Position numbers and translations under genes: made by a program. Positions 19,558 to 33,662 of a stretch of DNA of 64,000 nt are shown here, piece by piece. Each line of letters begins with the position of its first letter. Position 1 is the stretch's first letter. Source of the DNA: Candidatus Dechloromonas phosphorivorans (lineage in GTDB: Bacteria; Pseudomonadota; Gammaproteobacteria; Burkholderiales; Rhodocyclaceae); NCBI GenBank assembly GCA_016714975.1, contig JADKBR010000017.1, forward strand, positions 518,522 to 582,521. The letters run 5' to 3'. The notes beneath the pieces are model-generated. The model worked only from the letters and a program-made list of their open reading frames with translations. It was not told where the DNA came from and did no database searches.

Positions 19558-20952
19558 ATGAGGGGCGATTCCCTGACGGCAACGCTGGCCGGCATCGTCG
19601 GGCCGGCCAACGTACTCGTCGGGGCCGCCGATCTGGCGCCCTGCCTGACCGACTGGCGCGGCCGCTACCGGGGCGCCGCGCGTTGCCTCGTGCGCCCGGC
19701 GAGTACCGCCGAGGTGGCGGCGGTAGTCAGCGCCTGTGCTGCTGCCGGCGCGCCGATCGTGCCGCAGGGCGGCAATACCGGTCTGTGCGGCGCAGCGACG
19801 CCGGACGACACGGGCAGCGCCGTGGTGGTCAGTCTGGGCCGGCTGAACCGCATTGTTGCGGTCGACGCATCAAACGACACGATTTCGGTCGAGGCGGGGT
19901 GCACGCTGGCCGCCGTCCAGGAAGCGGCGCGCGCCGCCGGCCGCCTGTTTCCGCTGGCGCTGGCGGCGCAAGGCAGTTGCCAGATCGGCGGCAATCTGTC
20001 GACCAACGCCGGCGGTGTCCAGGTGCTCCGTTACGGGAACACGCGCGAACTGACGCTCGGCCTGGAAGTCGTTCTCCCCGACGGCAATATCTGGGACGGG
20101 CGCCGCGGCCTGCGCAAGGACAGCACCGGCTACGACCTGAAGCAGCTTTTCATCGGCGCCGAAGGGACTCTCGGCATCATCACCGGCGCCGTGTTGAAGC
20201 TCTTTCCGCTACCCGGGACGCAGATCACCTGCTGGCTCAATGCGGTTTCGCCGGCTGCCGCGGTCGACCTGCTGAATTCGGCGAAATCCGCTTTCGACGC
20301 CCAATTGACTGCCTTCGAGCTGGTTTCGGAAGCGTCGCTGGCGCTGGTGCTCAAGCACATCCCCGACACGTCGCGGCCGACGGCGCCGGCTTCGTGGTAC
20401 ATCCTCGCCGAGTTCTCCGACGCCGCTCCGGCCGCCGTCGAGCAGTGGCTGGCCGGGCGGCTGGAAGCAGGCGCGGTTGCCGACGCGACGATCGCCCATT
20501 CCGGAAGCCAGGCGAAAAAGCTCTGGGCCCTGCGCGAAAACATCTCGGAAGCGCAGAAGATCGAGGGCATCAGCATCAAGCACGATATCGCGGTGCCGGT
20601 GTCGCGCATCCCCGAGTTCCTGGCACAGGCCGATGCCGCTCTGGAAAAGGCCTTTCCCGGCATCCGTGTCGTTGCCTTCGGCCATGTCGGCGACGGCAAT
20701 CTGCACTACAACCTGTCCAAGCCCGATACCCAGGAAAACGCCGCCTTCATCGCCAGCCAGCCAGAGGTCAATCGCATCGTCCATGACGCGGTCCACGCGC
20801 TGAACGGTTCGATTTCCGCCGAGCACGGCATCGGCCAGTTGAAGCGCGAGGAATTGCTGCGCTACAAGAGTCCCGTCGAGATGGCGCTGATGCGCTCGAT
20901 CAAGCAGGCGCTCGACCCGCGCGGGCTGATGAATCCGGGCAAGATCCTCTGA
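19558..20952 (+). CDS. FAD-linked D-2-hydroxyacid dehydrogenase (D-lactate / 2-hydroxyglutarate / GlcD-like)
   Basis: A 464-residue flavoprotein of the VAO/PCMH superfamily. The FAD_binding_4 domain (residues about 40-180) contains IVPQGGNTGLCGAATP and the GNLSTNAGG pyrophosphate-binding segment. The C-terminal FAD-oxidase domain (about 220-460) contains the conserved FGHVGDGNLHYN and SAEHGIGQLKRE motifs that bind the 2-hydroxyacid and a metal. These fit D-lactate or D-2-hydroxyglutarate dehydrogenases acting on 2-hydroxyacids; the exact substrate cannot be assigned. I chose the ATG at 19558 because the upstream in-frame sequence lies inside rssA. Its stop is five bases from the convergent hslO stop. 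Confidence 0.87.
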   Translation: MRGDSLTATLAGIVGPANVLVGAADLAPCLTDWRGRYRGAARCLVRPASTAEVAAVVSACAAAGAPIVPQGGNTGLCGAATPDDTGSAVVVSLGRLNRIVAVDASNDTISVEAGCTLAAVQEAARAAGRLFPLALAAQGSCQIGGNLSTNAGGVQVLRYGNTRELTLGLEVVLPDGNIWDGRRGLRKDSTGYDLKQLFIGAEGTLGIITGAVLKLFPLPGTQITCWLNAVSPAAAVDLLNSAKSAFDAQLTAFELVSEASLALVLKHIPDTSRPTAPASWYILAEFSDAAPAAVEQWLAGRLEAGAVADATIAHSGSQAKKLWALRENISEAQKIEGISIKHDIAVPVSRIPEFLAQADAALEKAFPGIRVVAFGHVGDGNLHYNLSKPDTQENAAFIASQPEVNRIVHDAVHALNGSISAEHGIGQLKREELLRYKSPVEMALMRSIKQALDPRGLMNPGKIL

Positions 20953-20957
20953 CCGGA

Positions 20958-21839
20958 TCAGTGCAGCGACTGGCTCGCCAGAGGTTCGAACAGTTCGGCA
21001 ACATCTGCGGGGCTGAAGCGGTAGTCGCGATTGCAGATGTCGTCGCGAATGAGGATCTCGCCGTGTTCGCGCAGGAGGGTCTCGGCATCCTCCCGGCCGA
21101 GCTGGCGGACCATGTCGCGCACCTTGCTCCAGTTTTCCGGGCAGTGATACGCCACCGGGGCCGGGTCGTAGACGCGAATGCCGTGGGTCGCCATGTCTTC
21201 ATGAAACAGGCGTTCGAGTAGCGCCTCGGTGTCGAGCTCGAGCAGCTCGCCGTTCCTGACGGTCGCAGCCAACTGCGCGATGCGATCCCAGCCGTCGGCG
21301 TCCCGGGCATTGGCTTGCGGCATCTTCTGCAGGAACAAGCAGGCGGCCGCATCCGGCGCGGCGGTTACGAACAGGCGTGAGGACAGTTGTTCGGACTGTT
21401 CGAGATAGTGTTCGAAAATTGCGGCGATACTGTCGCCAACCAGTGGGACGAAACTCTGGTAGGGCTGGTGGGCATCGGGCAGGTCGAGGCTGAGCACCAG
21501 TTGGCCGCCCTGATCGGCGCCGAGCAAGTCCGGCACCGGGGCCGGCAGAACGACCGGGTTGCCGCGCGCCATGCCGCGCAGTTGAAGGTTCTCGTTGCAA
21601 TCGACGATCAGCAACTGGATCGGGCCGTTGCCGCGCAGTTGCAGGGTCAGACGGCCCGGCTGCTTCAACTGGCCGGCAATCAGCGTGGTGACAGCAGCTG
21701 TCTGCCCGAGCAATTGCGCAACGGGGGGCTGGTAGTCGCGAGCGTCCTGCATCTGCCGCCAGGCCTCGCCGAGATGAACCACGGCGCCGCGAATGTCGAG
21801 GTGTTCGAACAGGAAGCGGCGGACGAAGCTGTCGCTCAT
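20958..21839 (-). CDS. hslO: Hsp33 family chaperone with reduced zinc-cysteine set
   Basis: A 293-residue protein with the full Hsp33 fold: start MSDSFVRRFLFEHLDIRGAVVHL, the GRLTLQLRGNGPIQLL core and the C-terminal redox region. Classical Hsp33 uses CxC and CxxC to hold zinc and unfolds on oxidation to become a holdase. Here the region reads YHCPENWSKVRDMV and RDDICNRDYRF, so only one cysteine remains in each pair. The switch may therefore be altered or lost, or other ligands (His, Asp) may substitute. The ATG at 21839 overlaps the stop of the ArsC-like gene (ATGA), implying translational coupling. Confidence 0.9.
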   Translation of the reverse strand: MSDSFVRRFLFEHLDIRGAVVHLGEAWRQMQDARDYQPPVAQLLGQTAAVTTLIAGQLKQPGRLTLQLRGNGPIQLLIVDCNENLQLRGMARGNPVVLPAPVPDLLGADQGGQLVLSLDLPDAHQPYQSFVPLVGDSIAAIFEHYLEQSEQLSSRLFVTAAPDAAACLFLQKMPQANARDADGWDRIAQLAATVRNGELLELDTEALLERLFHEDMATHGIRVYDPAPVAYHCPENWSKVRDMVRQLGREDAETLLREHGEILIRDDICNRDYRFSPADVAELFEPLASQSLH

Positions 21840-22197
21840 TTCAGTTCCGCCGCCCAGCTTTCCGGCGAGAAGCCAACCAGCAGCTTGCTGCCTGTATCGA
21901 GTACCGGGCGCTTGATCAGGGCAGGGTACTGCGCCATCAACTTGAGGGCTTTTGCTCGTCGACCGCGGCACGCTCGTCGTCGGACAACTTCTTCCACATC
22001 AGTCCGCGCGTGTTGAGCAGCTTGTCCCAACCGGCGCGGGCGTTCCAGTCCGGCAGGTGGGCCGCGGCGATACCGGTCTTCTTGTAGTCGATGAATTCGT
22101 AGGCGAAACCGTTCTCGGTCAGCCAGGACATGGCTTTCTTCATGGTGTCGCAGTTCTTGATGCCAAAACACGAGAATGCGGGTTTTTCAGAGGTCAT
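21836..22197 (-). CDS. ArsC-like (YffB/Spx family) thioredoxin-fold protein (one frameshift)
   Basis: A small thioredoxin-fold protein of about 120 residues: FGIKNCDTMKKAMSWLTENG, then WDKLLNTRGLMWKKLSDDE, then ALIKRPVLDTGSKLLVGF and the end WAAELK. This is the ArsC/Spx-like family typified by E. coli YffB, with a single N-terminal cysteine (KNC) and the RP motif. True arsenate reduction is not implied. The frame breaks at an A run near 21945-21952 (VDEQK to ALKLMAQYP) through one extra A. The start is not certain; the ATG at 22197 fits family length, though an in-frame ATG exists at 22269. It overlaps hslO, a redox-regulated chaperone gene, by four bases. Confidence 0.85.
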
Positions 22198-22351
22198 TTC
22201 AATGCCAATCCGGAATGTGGGGTTCACTTCGCCTGCAGCGGTGGAGACGAGGGAAACGTGTTTCGTCAAGGTTCCCCCGGCTTGACGTCTGCCAAAGAGC
22301 GGGTTTCATGCTACCAGAGTTTGCAGAGGGTCCGGACTGAGCCATGCCTCG

Positions 22352-22903
22352 TCAGAAGGGTGACAGGGTGGCCACGACTCTCCCTGTCTCGATCCTGACT
22401 GAGCGCAGCAGCCAACGTGCGGTGCTTTCCTGGGCGCTGCCGTTTTCCCGCAGCACGTAAACAGGCCTGTCGCGGAAGTAGGCAGCGATGAGTTGCGAGA
22501 CCGCGCGCCTGACTTGCGGCTCGAATTCGCGGCGGAGGGCGACCGACTCGACCGCCTCGGCGACCGGGTTTTCGAGGAAGAACGCTTTGGCCTGGTCGTC
22601 GTAGCGGATGCCGGCATGGCCCTGAACCTGGACCGGGATCGGCGGGTTGCCAAGGAATGCTATGTCCATCCGGGCGGTGATGCCGGCCCGGCCTTCGGGG
22701 ATGCCGAGGCGAACTCTTGGCGGTTCACGCAGGGTGATCGTCAGAACTGATCCGACGCGTCGTTCCAGCGATCCATTCTTGTCGATCGCGGCCTGGACCT
22801 CGGCTTCGCTGAAGACGAGGTCCTTGTCGCCGAAACCGGCGCTGGCGTGGTGCGGGAAACAGGGCAGGATGGCTATCAGCAGGACGGCGAGCGCGGACTT
22901 CAT
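22352..22903 (-). CDS. Exported DUF1439 family protein
   Basis: A 183-residue periplasmic protein. Its signal peptide (MKSALAVLLIAILPCFPHHASA) is followed by KDLVFSEAEVQAAIDKNGSLERR, a pattern of the DUF1439 family (E. coli YceB-like lipid-binding-fold proteins, though here I see no lipobox). A beta-rich body follows (RAGITARMDIAFLGNPPIPVQVQGHAGIRYD). The function is unknown. I took the ATG at 22903 because the signal peptide begins there; an upstream in-frame ATG at 22978 adds unrelated residues. It diverges from nifJ, leaving about 250 bases that should contain both promoters. Confidence 0.78.
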   Translation of the reverse strand: MKSALAVLLIAILPCFPHHASAGFGDKDLVFSEAEVQAAIDKNGSLERRVGSVLTITLREPPRVRLGIPEGRAGITARMDIAFLGNPPIPVQVQGHAGIRYDDQAKAFFLENPVAEAVESVALRREFEPQVRRAVSQLIAAYFRDRPVYVLRENGSAQESTARWLLRSVRIETGRVVATLSPF

Positions 22904-23152
22904 GGTTGATCTCTGGGCTGGGCGGATGCGGAGGCGAATGGGTGGTCTGGTGATTTCTCCCCCATAGTTTAGCGGCAACGCCGCCCTGCGTTCGCTGGGT
23001 GAGTAAGGGGTTGGCAGGTTGCAACCGGCATCACTTGGCAGTTTTCCGGGTCAGATGGCGTAAAATGGCGAGTTGCGTTTCAGCATCCGGGCTCGGCCCC
23101 TGGCAGAACTCGGCCTGCTGCGCGCTGCTCCGTATGTAGCCAGGGTTACTTC

Positions 23153-26783
<3,631 letters not shown>

Positions 26784-26800
<17 letters not shown>

Positions 26801-27803
26801 TCTGTCCACAACCTATCTTGGCCTGGCGCTGAAAAACCCGCTGGTGCCGTCGTCGACGCCACTCAGCCACAATATCGACGCGGTGCTCCATCTGGAGGAT
26901 GCCGGCGCGGCGGCCGTCGTCATGCATTCGCTGTTCGAGGAAGATGTGCGCAACGACGAGTTGATGATCGACCGCTTTCTCATACATCCGGACTCTTCCG
27001 GCGAGGCTTCCGGTCATCTGCCGTTCGCGAGCAACTACGAGAGCAAGCTCGATAGCTACCTGGAGCAGATCGAGTCTCTCAAGTCCCGCCTGGCCATACC
27101 TGTGGTGGCCAGCCTCAACGGCGCCTCGCTGAGCGGCTGGGTCGAATTGGGCAAGGAGATGCAGGATGCCGGCGCTGACGCGCTGGAACTCAACGCCTGG
27201 TACATGCCCGGTGATCCGAAACTGTCGGGCGAGGCGCTGGAAGATCGTTACCTCGCGCTGCTGCGGGAGCTGAAGACCTTAGTCAGCATCCCGGTCACCA
27301 TGAAACTTTCGCCGTTCTTCTCTTCGCTGCCGCATTTCGCCCGTCAGGCTGAAACGGCGGGTGCCGCCGGCGTGTCGCTGTTCAACCGCTTCTTCCAGCC
27401 GGATATCGATCTGGAGACCCTGCGCGTTGTCGACCGCGTCCAGCTCTCCACGTCGGCTGATGTCCTGCTCACCATGCGCTGGATTGCCATCCTGAAGGGC
27501 CGCACGGGACTGACACTGGCGGCGACCGGTGGCGTGCACAACGCCAACGATGCGCTGAAGATGCTGCTGGCCGGCGCTGATGTCGTGCATATGGCGAGTG
27601 CGCTGCTCAGGCGCGGTCCGCAGGTACTGACGGAAGTTCTGGAAGACATGACGTGCTGGATGGAGGCGCGCGAATATGATTCGGTCAGCCAGCTCAAGGG
27701 CTCGATGAGCCAGCAGAACCTGCCCGACCCGAGTGCCTTTGCCCGGGCGTCCTACCTGCACGCGCTGGATTCCTTCACGCCGCCACCGGGCGTGCGCTAC
27801 TGA
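26784..27803 (+). CDS. Dihydroorotate dehydrogenase-like protein
   Basis: A 339-residue FMN TIM-barrel protein. It begins MPDLSTTYLGLALKNPLVPSSTPLS and carries the phosphate-binding end TLAATGGVHNANDALKMLLAGADVVHMASALL. It lacks some residues of true PyrD and belongs to the dihydroorotate-dehydrogenase-like group that is often encoded next to pyruvate:ferredoxin oxidoreductase. The reaction is unknown; a role in pyrimidine synthesis should not be assumed. The start is ATG at 26784 or 26793, overlapping the end of nifJ by 17 or 8 bases, so the two are co-translated. Confidence 0.87.
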
Positions 27804-27858
27804 ATCGGCAAGATCGCGCGTCGCCGTCTGGCGACCGGGCGCGGATAGGGCCCCTGAT

Positions 27859-29064
27859 TCAGCGCAACATTGCTACGTAGATGCCGGTCAGGATGGCCGT
27901 TGTGATGACGCCGCTGATGTTCGCGCCCAGTGCATGCGGCAGGATCATTACGCCCGGATTGGCCTGAGTCGCGATCTTCTGGACGACCTTGGCGGTGGTG
28001 GGAACACAACTGACGCCGGCGATGCCGATGATCGGGTTGTACTTGCCCTTGTACCAGAAATACAGGGCATAGCCACCGATGATCCCGCCGATTCCCGAGA
28101 GCAGCAGTGCCAGCATGCCGAGCAGCAGAAGCTTGAGGACGACCGGATTGAGGATGGTGCTGGCTTCGCAGAGGATTCCCAGGGTAAGGCCGAGAAAGAA
28201 CGTGGCGCCGTAGAGGAAGGTTTCGCCGATCAGGTTTGAGAAATTGACCAGGCCGCCTTCGCGCACGGCCACGCCGACGAAGAGCGAGAGAAACAGCGGT
28301 GCCGCAACCGGGAAGAGCAGGCACATGAGGGTGCAGATGACGACGGCGAATACCAGTTTCTGACCCGAGGTGATCTTCCTGACTTCCTCCACCGGCATCG
28401 GTATGGCGCGCAGCCGCTCCGGGATCAGCAACTTGATGAGATACGGATAGCCACCGTAGGTCAAGCCGAGATAGAGGTAACCGACGACGGTGATCGGGAC
28501 GAACAGGTCCTTGGCCAGGATCAGTGAGGCGAACAGGACCATCGGGCCGTCGGCGCCGCCGATCAGCGCCACCGACGCGGCCTCGCGTTCGCTCATGCCC
28601 AGCGCAACAGCGATCGGAAAGACGGCAACCGTGCCGAGTTCGGCAAACAGCGCCAGGATCATGCTCTGGAAGGGGCGCGCCATGACGAAGCCGACATCGA
28701 GCAGGACGCCGATGCCCATGAATACCAGGCAGGCGATCAGCCCGTTGCTGAACATCAGGGTGTAGATCGGCTGCAGCCAGTCGATCTGCAGCATATTGAC
28801 CACATCGTTGGTTTCGCTGACCAGGGGGTCGACAAACAGGGTTCCCATCCTGCCGTTCTCGAAGAACATCACTCCGGCATTGACCGAGGCCATTCCAAGC
28901 CCCATCGGGATCATCAGCAAGGGCTCGAGGACCTCCTTCTTGCCGAGATAGATCAGGAGGAAACCGAGCAGCATCAGCGCGATGCGACCGATGGCGATCT
29001 TCGGATCGGACGCCAGCAGCGTCGCGATCCCCTGAAACAGGTCAAGCAGATGGATGTCTTGCAT
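27859..29064 (-). CDS. mmdB: Na+-translocating decarboxylase beta subunit (methylmalonyl-CoA decarboxylase)
   Basis: A 401-residue integral membrane protein of the OadB/GcdB/MmdB family. It couples decarboxylation of carboxybiotin to sodium export. Many hydrophobic segments are visible, together with the conserved motif IGGADGPMVLFASLIL, whose Asp is the proposed sodium-binding residue of the family, and the late GGYALYFWYKGKYNPIIGIAGVSCVPTTAK segment. It is last in the order A-D-C-B on the minus strand, 14 bases after the biotin carrier gene. Identification as methylmalonyl-CoA rather than oxaloacetate or glutaconyl-CoA decarboxylase rests on the alpha-type carboxyltransferase of this operon. 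Confidence 0.9.
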   Translation of the reverse strand: MQDIHLLDLFQGIATLLASDPKIAIGRIALMLLGFLLIYLGKKEVLEPLLMIPMGLGMASVNAGVMFFENGRMGTLFVDPLVSETNDVVNMLQIDWLQPIYTLMFSNGLIACLVFMGIGVLLDVGFVMARPFQSMILALFAELGTVAVFPIAVALGMSEREAASVALIGGADGPMVLFASLILAKDLFVPITVVGYLYLGLTYGGYPYLIKLLIPERLRAIPMPVEEVRKITSGQKLVFAVVICTLMCLLFPVAAPLFLSLFVGVAVREGGLVNFSNLIGETFLYGATFFLGLTLGILCEASTILNPVVLKLLLLGMLALLLSGIGGIIGGYALYFWYKGKYNPIIGIAGVSCVPTTAKVVQKIATQANPGVMILPHALGANISGVITTAILTGIYVAMLR

Positions 29065-29078
29065 CGTCGTGACCCCGA

Positions 29079-29480
29079 TCAGGAAATGGTCAGCAGGACC
29101 TGTCCCGGTTCAACTGGATCGCCGGCCTTGACCGCGATGTTCGTAACCTTCCCTGAAATCCTGGCGATCATCGGCGTCTTCATCTTCATGGCTTCAACGA
29201 TGGCAACCGTGTCGCCGGCACTGACCGTCTGGCCCAGCGCGACGGAGACGGCGTCCACCACGCCGCCCAAGGTGCTTGTAACATCGCCCGCCGCACGGGG
29301 CCCGCCAGCGTCTCTGCTGGTGGTCGCTGGCGCAGCCGCTGTCACCGCAACAGCAGGTCGCGGGGTCGGTATGCTCATACTGCCGGGTTCCGGGTACAGC
29401 AGACTTCCACCCTCGCTGAGATCCTCGACCGTAACGCTGTATTCCCTGCCGTCGACAGTGATCTTGAACTTCTTTTCCAT
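29079..29480 (-). CDS. mmdC: Biotin carrier subunit of the Na+-decarboxylase
   Basis: A 133-residue biotinyl carrier protein. The short N-terminal part (MEKKFKITVDGREYSVTVED) is joined by an Ala/Pro/Thr-rich flexible linker (about residues 35-65) to a C-terminal biotinyl domain containing the EAMKM motif, whose lysine is biotinylated. It shuttles carboxyl groups from the MmdA carboxyltransferase to the membrane subunit MmdB. It is flanked by the delta subunit gene (37 bases upstream) and mmdB (14 bases downstream). AGGTCCGCAGC lies before its ATG. Confidence 0.92.
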   Translation of the reverse strand: MEKKFKITVDGREYSVTVEDLSEGGSLLYPEPGSMSIPTPRPAVAVTAAAPATTSRDAGGPRAAGDVTSTLGGVVDAVSVALGQTVSAGDTVAIVEAMKMKTPMIARISGKVTNIAVKAGDPVEPGQVLLTIS

Positions 29481-29516
29481 GCTGCGGACCTCCGGGAAAT
29501 GGTTGGGTGAGCGAGA

Positions 29517-29846
29517 CTAACGCTTGGGATGATGGGGTAGGGTATGCGAGGCATGATGCGCCTGGCGTCCGCCCGCAGCCCACCCTGGCTGGTGGGGAGT
29601 CGCCTCGATGCGGACGATGCGATGGGTATTGGCCATGGCATAGACCGCAGCTGCGATGGCCACGATATGGTCAGCCTCGACGGCGAATGGCACCGGCGGA
29701 ACGGCTGCCGGTTGCGCCGGCGCGGCGGGCTTGCGCTCCAGCATGTTGAGGGTGACCACGATAGCCTTGATGATGACGGCGACCGCCAACGAAACAATGA
29801 TCGTCAGGCCGTAGATCCACAGCGTCCTGATGATGACCTCGCTCAT
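29517..29846 (-). CDS. mmdD: Delta/OadG-type small membrane subunit
   Basis: A 109-residue protein with one N-terminal transmembrane helix (LWIYGLTIIVSLAVAVIIKAIVV, residues about 8-30), then a Pro/Ala linker and a soluble tail with DHIVAIAAAVYAMANTHRIVRI, the short motif shared by OadG/MmdD proteins. The very C-terminus is rich in His (HQPGWAAGGRQAHHASH), which in OadG proteins is linked to metal binding and complex assembly. It anchors the cytoplasmic subunits to the beta subunit. Its position directly after mmdA is that of mmdD in known operons. Confidence 0.85.
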   Translation of the reverse strand: MSEVIIRTLWIYGLTIIVSLAVAVIIKAIVVTLNMLERKPAAPAQPAAVPPVPFAVEADHIVAIAAAVYAMANTHRIVRIEATPHQPGWAAGGRQAHHASHTLPHHPKR

Positions 29847-29880
29847 GGCTGGACTTCCGGAAAATGGGAAGACCGTCGTC

Positions 29881-31434
29881 TCACAGTGGGATATTCCCGT
29901 GCTTCTTGGCAGGTCGCAGTTCGCGCTTGCCGAGCAATTTGCGCAGGGTGAGGGCGAGCATCGGACGGGTTTCCGACGGCTCGATCACATCGGTGACGTA
30001 GCCGCGGGCCGCCGACAGATAGGGCGAGGCGAACTCGGCCCGGTAGTCTGCCGCGAGCTCGGCGGCTTTGGCGCGCCGGTCTTCCGCCTCGTCCAGTTCC
30101 TTGCGATACAGCAGGTTGACCGCAGCTTCCGCGCCCATCACCGCCATTTCCGCCGTCGGCCAGGCATAGACGACGTCGGCGCCCATTTCCTGCGAGCACA
30201 TCGCCAGATACGAGCCGCCATAGGCTTTGCGCAGAACCACCGTCAGCTTGGGCGTCGTGCACGAGGCGTAGGCATAGAGCATCTTGGCGCCGTGGCGGAT
30301 GATGCCGCCACGCTCCTGTTCGACGCCGGGCAGAAAGCCCGGGACGTCCACAAATGTGACGACCGGAATGTTGAACATGTTGCAGAAACGTATGAAGCGC
30401 GCGGCCTTGTCGGACGCGTTGATATCGAGCGCGCCCGCCATTTCCATCGGATTGTTGGCGACCACGCCGACCACGACGCCTTCGATGCGGGCAAAGCCGA
30501 CGATGATGTTGCGTGCCCAGCCGGCATGCACCTCCAGCAACTGGCCGCCGTCGACGATGCGACGGACGATGGCGTGCATGTCCATCGGCTCCGAGGAGGT
30601 TTCCGGGATCAGGGCGTGCAGCCCAGTGTCGGGCGTGAATTCGATATCGGTGCCCAGAATATGCGGCGGATCCTCAGTGTTGTTGGCCGGCAGATAAGAC
30701 AGCAGCGCCCTGACCAGCGCGACTGCCTGCCGGTCATCTTCAACCACGAAGTGCACGTTGCCGCTGACCGTCGAGTGCACCTCGGCGCTGCCCACCTCGT
30801 CCATGCTGGTCGCCCGCCCGGTAACCGCCTTGATGACTTCGGGGCCGGTGATGAACATGTAGCCGTTGTGCCGGGTCATGATGATGAAATCCATCAGCGC
30901 CGGTGAGTACGCCGCACCGCCGGCACATGGGCCAACGACCACGGCGATCTGCGGCACGACACCGGAGGCCAGTACGTTGTGGTAGAAGACCTCGCCGTAC
31001 CCTGAGAGGGCATCGACGCCCTCTTGAATGCGGGCGCCGCCCGAATCCTTGAAGGCCACCAACGGGATACCGTTCTTCAGCGCGACGCGCATCACATCGA
31101 CGATCTTGCGCGCGTGCATCTTGCCGAGGGTGCCGGCGGCGACAGTGAAATCCTGACTGAAAGCAGCCACTTGCGCGCCGGCGACATAGCCGGTCCCCGA
31201 GATTACCCCGTCCGCCGGCAGATCCTTGGCACCCATGCCGAAGTGGACTCCACCGTGACGGATATAGGCGCCACTTTCCTGAAAGGTGTCGGCATCGAAC
31301 AGTAGTGCGAGGCGCTCGCGTGCGCCAAGGAGGCCCTTTTGGTGGCGCGCTTCCAGTTTGTCGGCACCGCCACCGGCCCGCACCTGCTTGCGCCGCTCGC
31401 GAAGGGTCTCGAGAATTTTCGGGGAAATTGCCAT
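29881..31434 (-). CDS. mmdA: Methylmalonyl-CoA decarboxylase alpha subunit (carboxyltransferase)
   Basis: A 517-residue carboxyltransferase of the acyl-CoA carboxylase beta-chain family. It shows RRKQVRAGGGADKLEARHQKG, GKMHARKIVDVMRVALKNGIPLV, the N-terminal oxyanion site SGGARIQEGVDALSGYGEV, and the C-terminal site DVPGFLPGVEQERGGIIRHGAKMLYA. Such a subunit also occurs in propionyl-CoA carboxylase. The absence of a biotin carboxylase gene and the linked OadG-like, biotin-carrier and OadB-like genes point to a sodium-pumping methylmalonyl-CoA decarboxylase that turns (S)-methylmalonyl-CoA into propionyl-CoA plus CO2. The gene leads the operon; AAAGGCAAG precedes the ATG. Confidence 0.92.
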   Translation of the reverse strand: MAISPKILETLRERRKQVRAGGGADKLEARHQKGLLGARERLALLFDADTFQESGAYIRHGGVHFGMGAKDLPADGVISGTGYVAGAQVAAFSQDFTVAAGTLGKMHARKIVDVMRVALKNGIPLVAFKDSGGARIQEGVDALSGYGEVFYHNVLASGVVPQIAVVVGPCAGGAAYSPALMDFIIMTRHNGYMFITGPEVIKAVTGRATSMDEVGSAEVHSTVSGNVHFVVEDDRQAVALVRALLSYLPANNTEDPPHILGTDIEFTPDTGLHALIPETSSEPMDMHAIVRRIVDGGQLLEVHAGWARNIIVGFARIEGVVVGVVANNPMEMAGALDINASDKAARFIRFCNMFNIPVVTFVDVPGFLPGVEQERGGIIRHGAKMLYAYASCTTPKLTVVLRKAYGGSYLAMCSQEMGADVVYAWPTAEMAVMGAEAAVNLLYRKELDEAEDRRAKAAELAADYRAEFASPYLSAARGYVTDVIEPSETRPMLALTLRKLLGKRELRPAKKHGNIPL

Positions 31435-31488
31435 CGACTTGCCTTTGAGAACGAGAGCGGCGTAAACCGGAGCGCCGGAGATTGTCGG

Positions 31489-31542
31489 TCAGGCGCGCCA
31501 CGGGCGAACTGAATCGGGCGCGCCTTTGAGTCCCGTGTTCAT
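31489..31542 (-). CDS. Possible 17-residue leader peptide upstream of mmdA
   Basis: GAGGATCGAC followed by ATG opens a short frame, MNTGLKGAPDSVRPWRA, ending 54 bases before the mmdA start. The ribosome binding site is good, but nothing else shows it is expressed. It could be a regulatory leader peptide or chance. Confidence 0.22.
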   Translation of the reverse strand: MNTGLKGAPDSVRPWRA

Positions 31543-32931
<1,389 letters not shown>

Positions 32932-33662
32932 ATCGGCTGTCCGTGGGGCCCGAAACTGTGTTCCTCGAAAGTTATGCTGCCGTCGGCGGCCTGCATGACC
33001 ACCGTCGAGGCGCGTGTTCCATAGGTCTCGGAGCGTACGAAAATCGCCGACAGGCGCCGTTCCCAGTCGAGCGGGATTCCAGTAGCCGGCAACTCGGTGT
33101 CGGCGACAATCTCATCGTCAGCAAGAATATCGAACAGCTGCGCACGGTCCGGCAGGTTCCTCAGTGCCGCGGCAAAGCGCTGACGGGCGGTCAGCAGCTT
33201 CGGCCACGGACTGTCCAGCAGATGATTCGAGAGACCGTAGACGCCAGGCGGCAGTTCCAGCGGTGTCTCGCTGCGATTGCTGCAGTACCAGAGCGCCCTG
33301 CCATCGCTGAGCAGGAGATTGAAGCCGGAATAGGCGGCTCTGTCGATCTCGCCAATCGAGTCAGCGGCATTCTTGTGGCCGGCGAGAAAGGCCTGCGGCA
33401 GACGGCCCCGTGAATGCTGACCCTGGGCTGCGCCGGGTTCGCGTACATTGGTCACAGCAGCGAAGCGTCCGCTCCGGGTAGTGCCCAACCAGGTTCCGCC
33501 CGCTTCCAGATCGCGGCCGGCAAGGATCTCGGGTGCGTCAGTCCAGAAGTCGGCAAGAGCGGTCGGGCGCGCATAGAACTCGTCGCGATTGGCGGCGACG
33601 ACCAGCGGGTAATTCGCATGAACCCGCCAGCCGATTACGATCAGGCACATTTTTCCCGGTAT

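Noticed and set aside
21836..22197. Arsenate reductase of an ars resistance operon
   Set aside because: The family match is to YffB/Spx-like proteins, and no arsR, arsB or acr3 gene is present.
22979..23152. nifJ promoter (TTGGCA ... TAAAAT)
   Set aside because: Boxes exist near 23035 and 23061 but spacing is about 20 bases; too weak to call.
27804..27858. Terminator hairpin between the DHOD-like gene and mmdB
   Set aside because: A GTCGCC-GTCT-GGCGAC stem is present, but no T run on either strand; not strong enough to list.
29830..30906. 358-residue plus frame opposite mmdA
   Set aside because: No motif, His/Arg-rich shadow of the carboxyltransferase gene.
29881..31434. Propionyl-CoA carboxylase beta subunit
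   Set aside because: No biotin carboxylase gene nearby; linked OadG-, biotin-carrier- and OadB-type genes indicate a decarboxylase.
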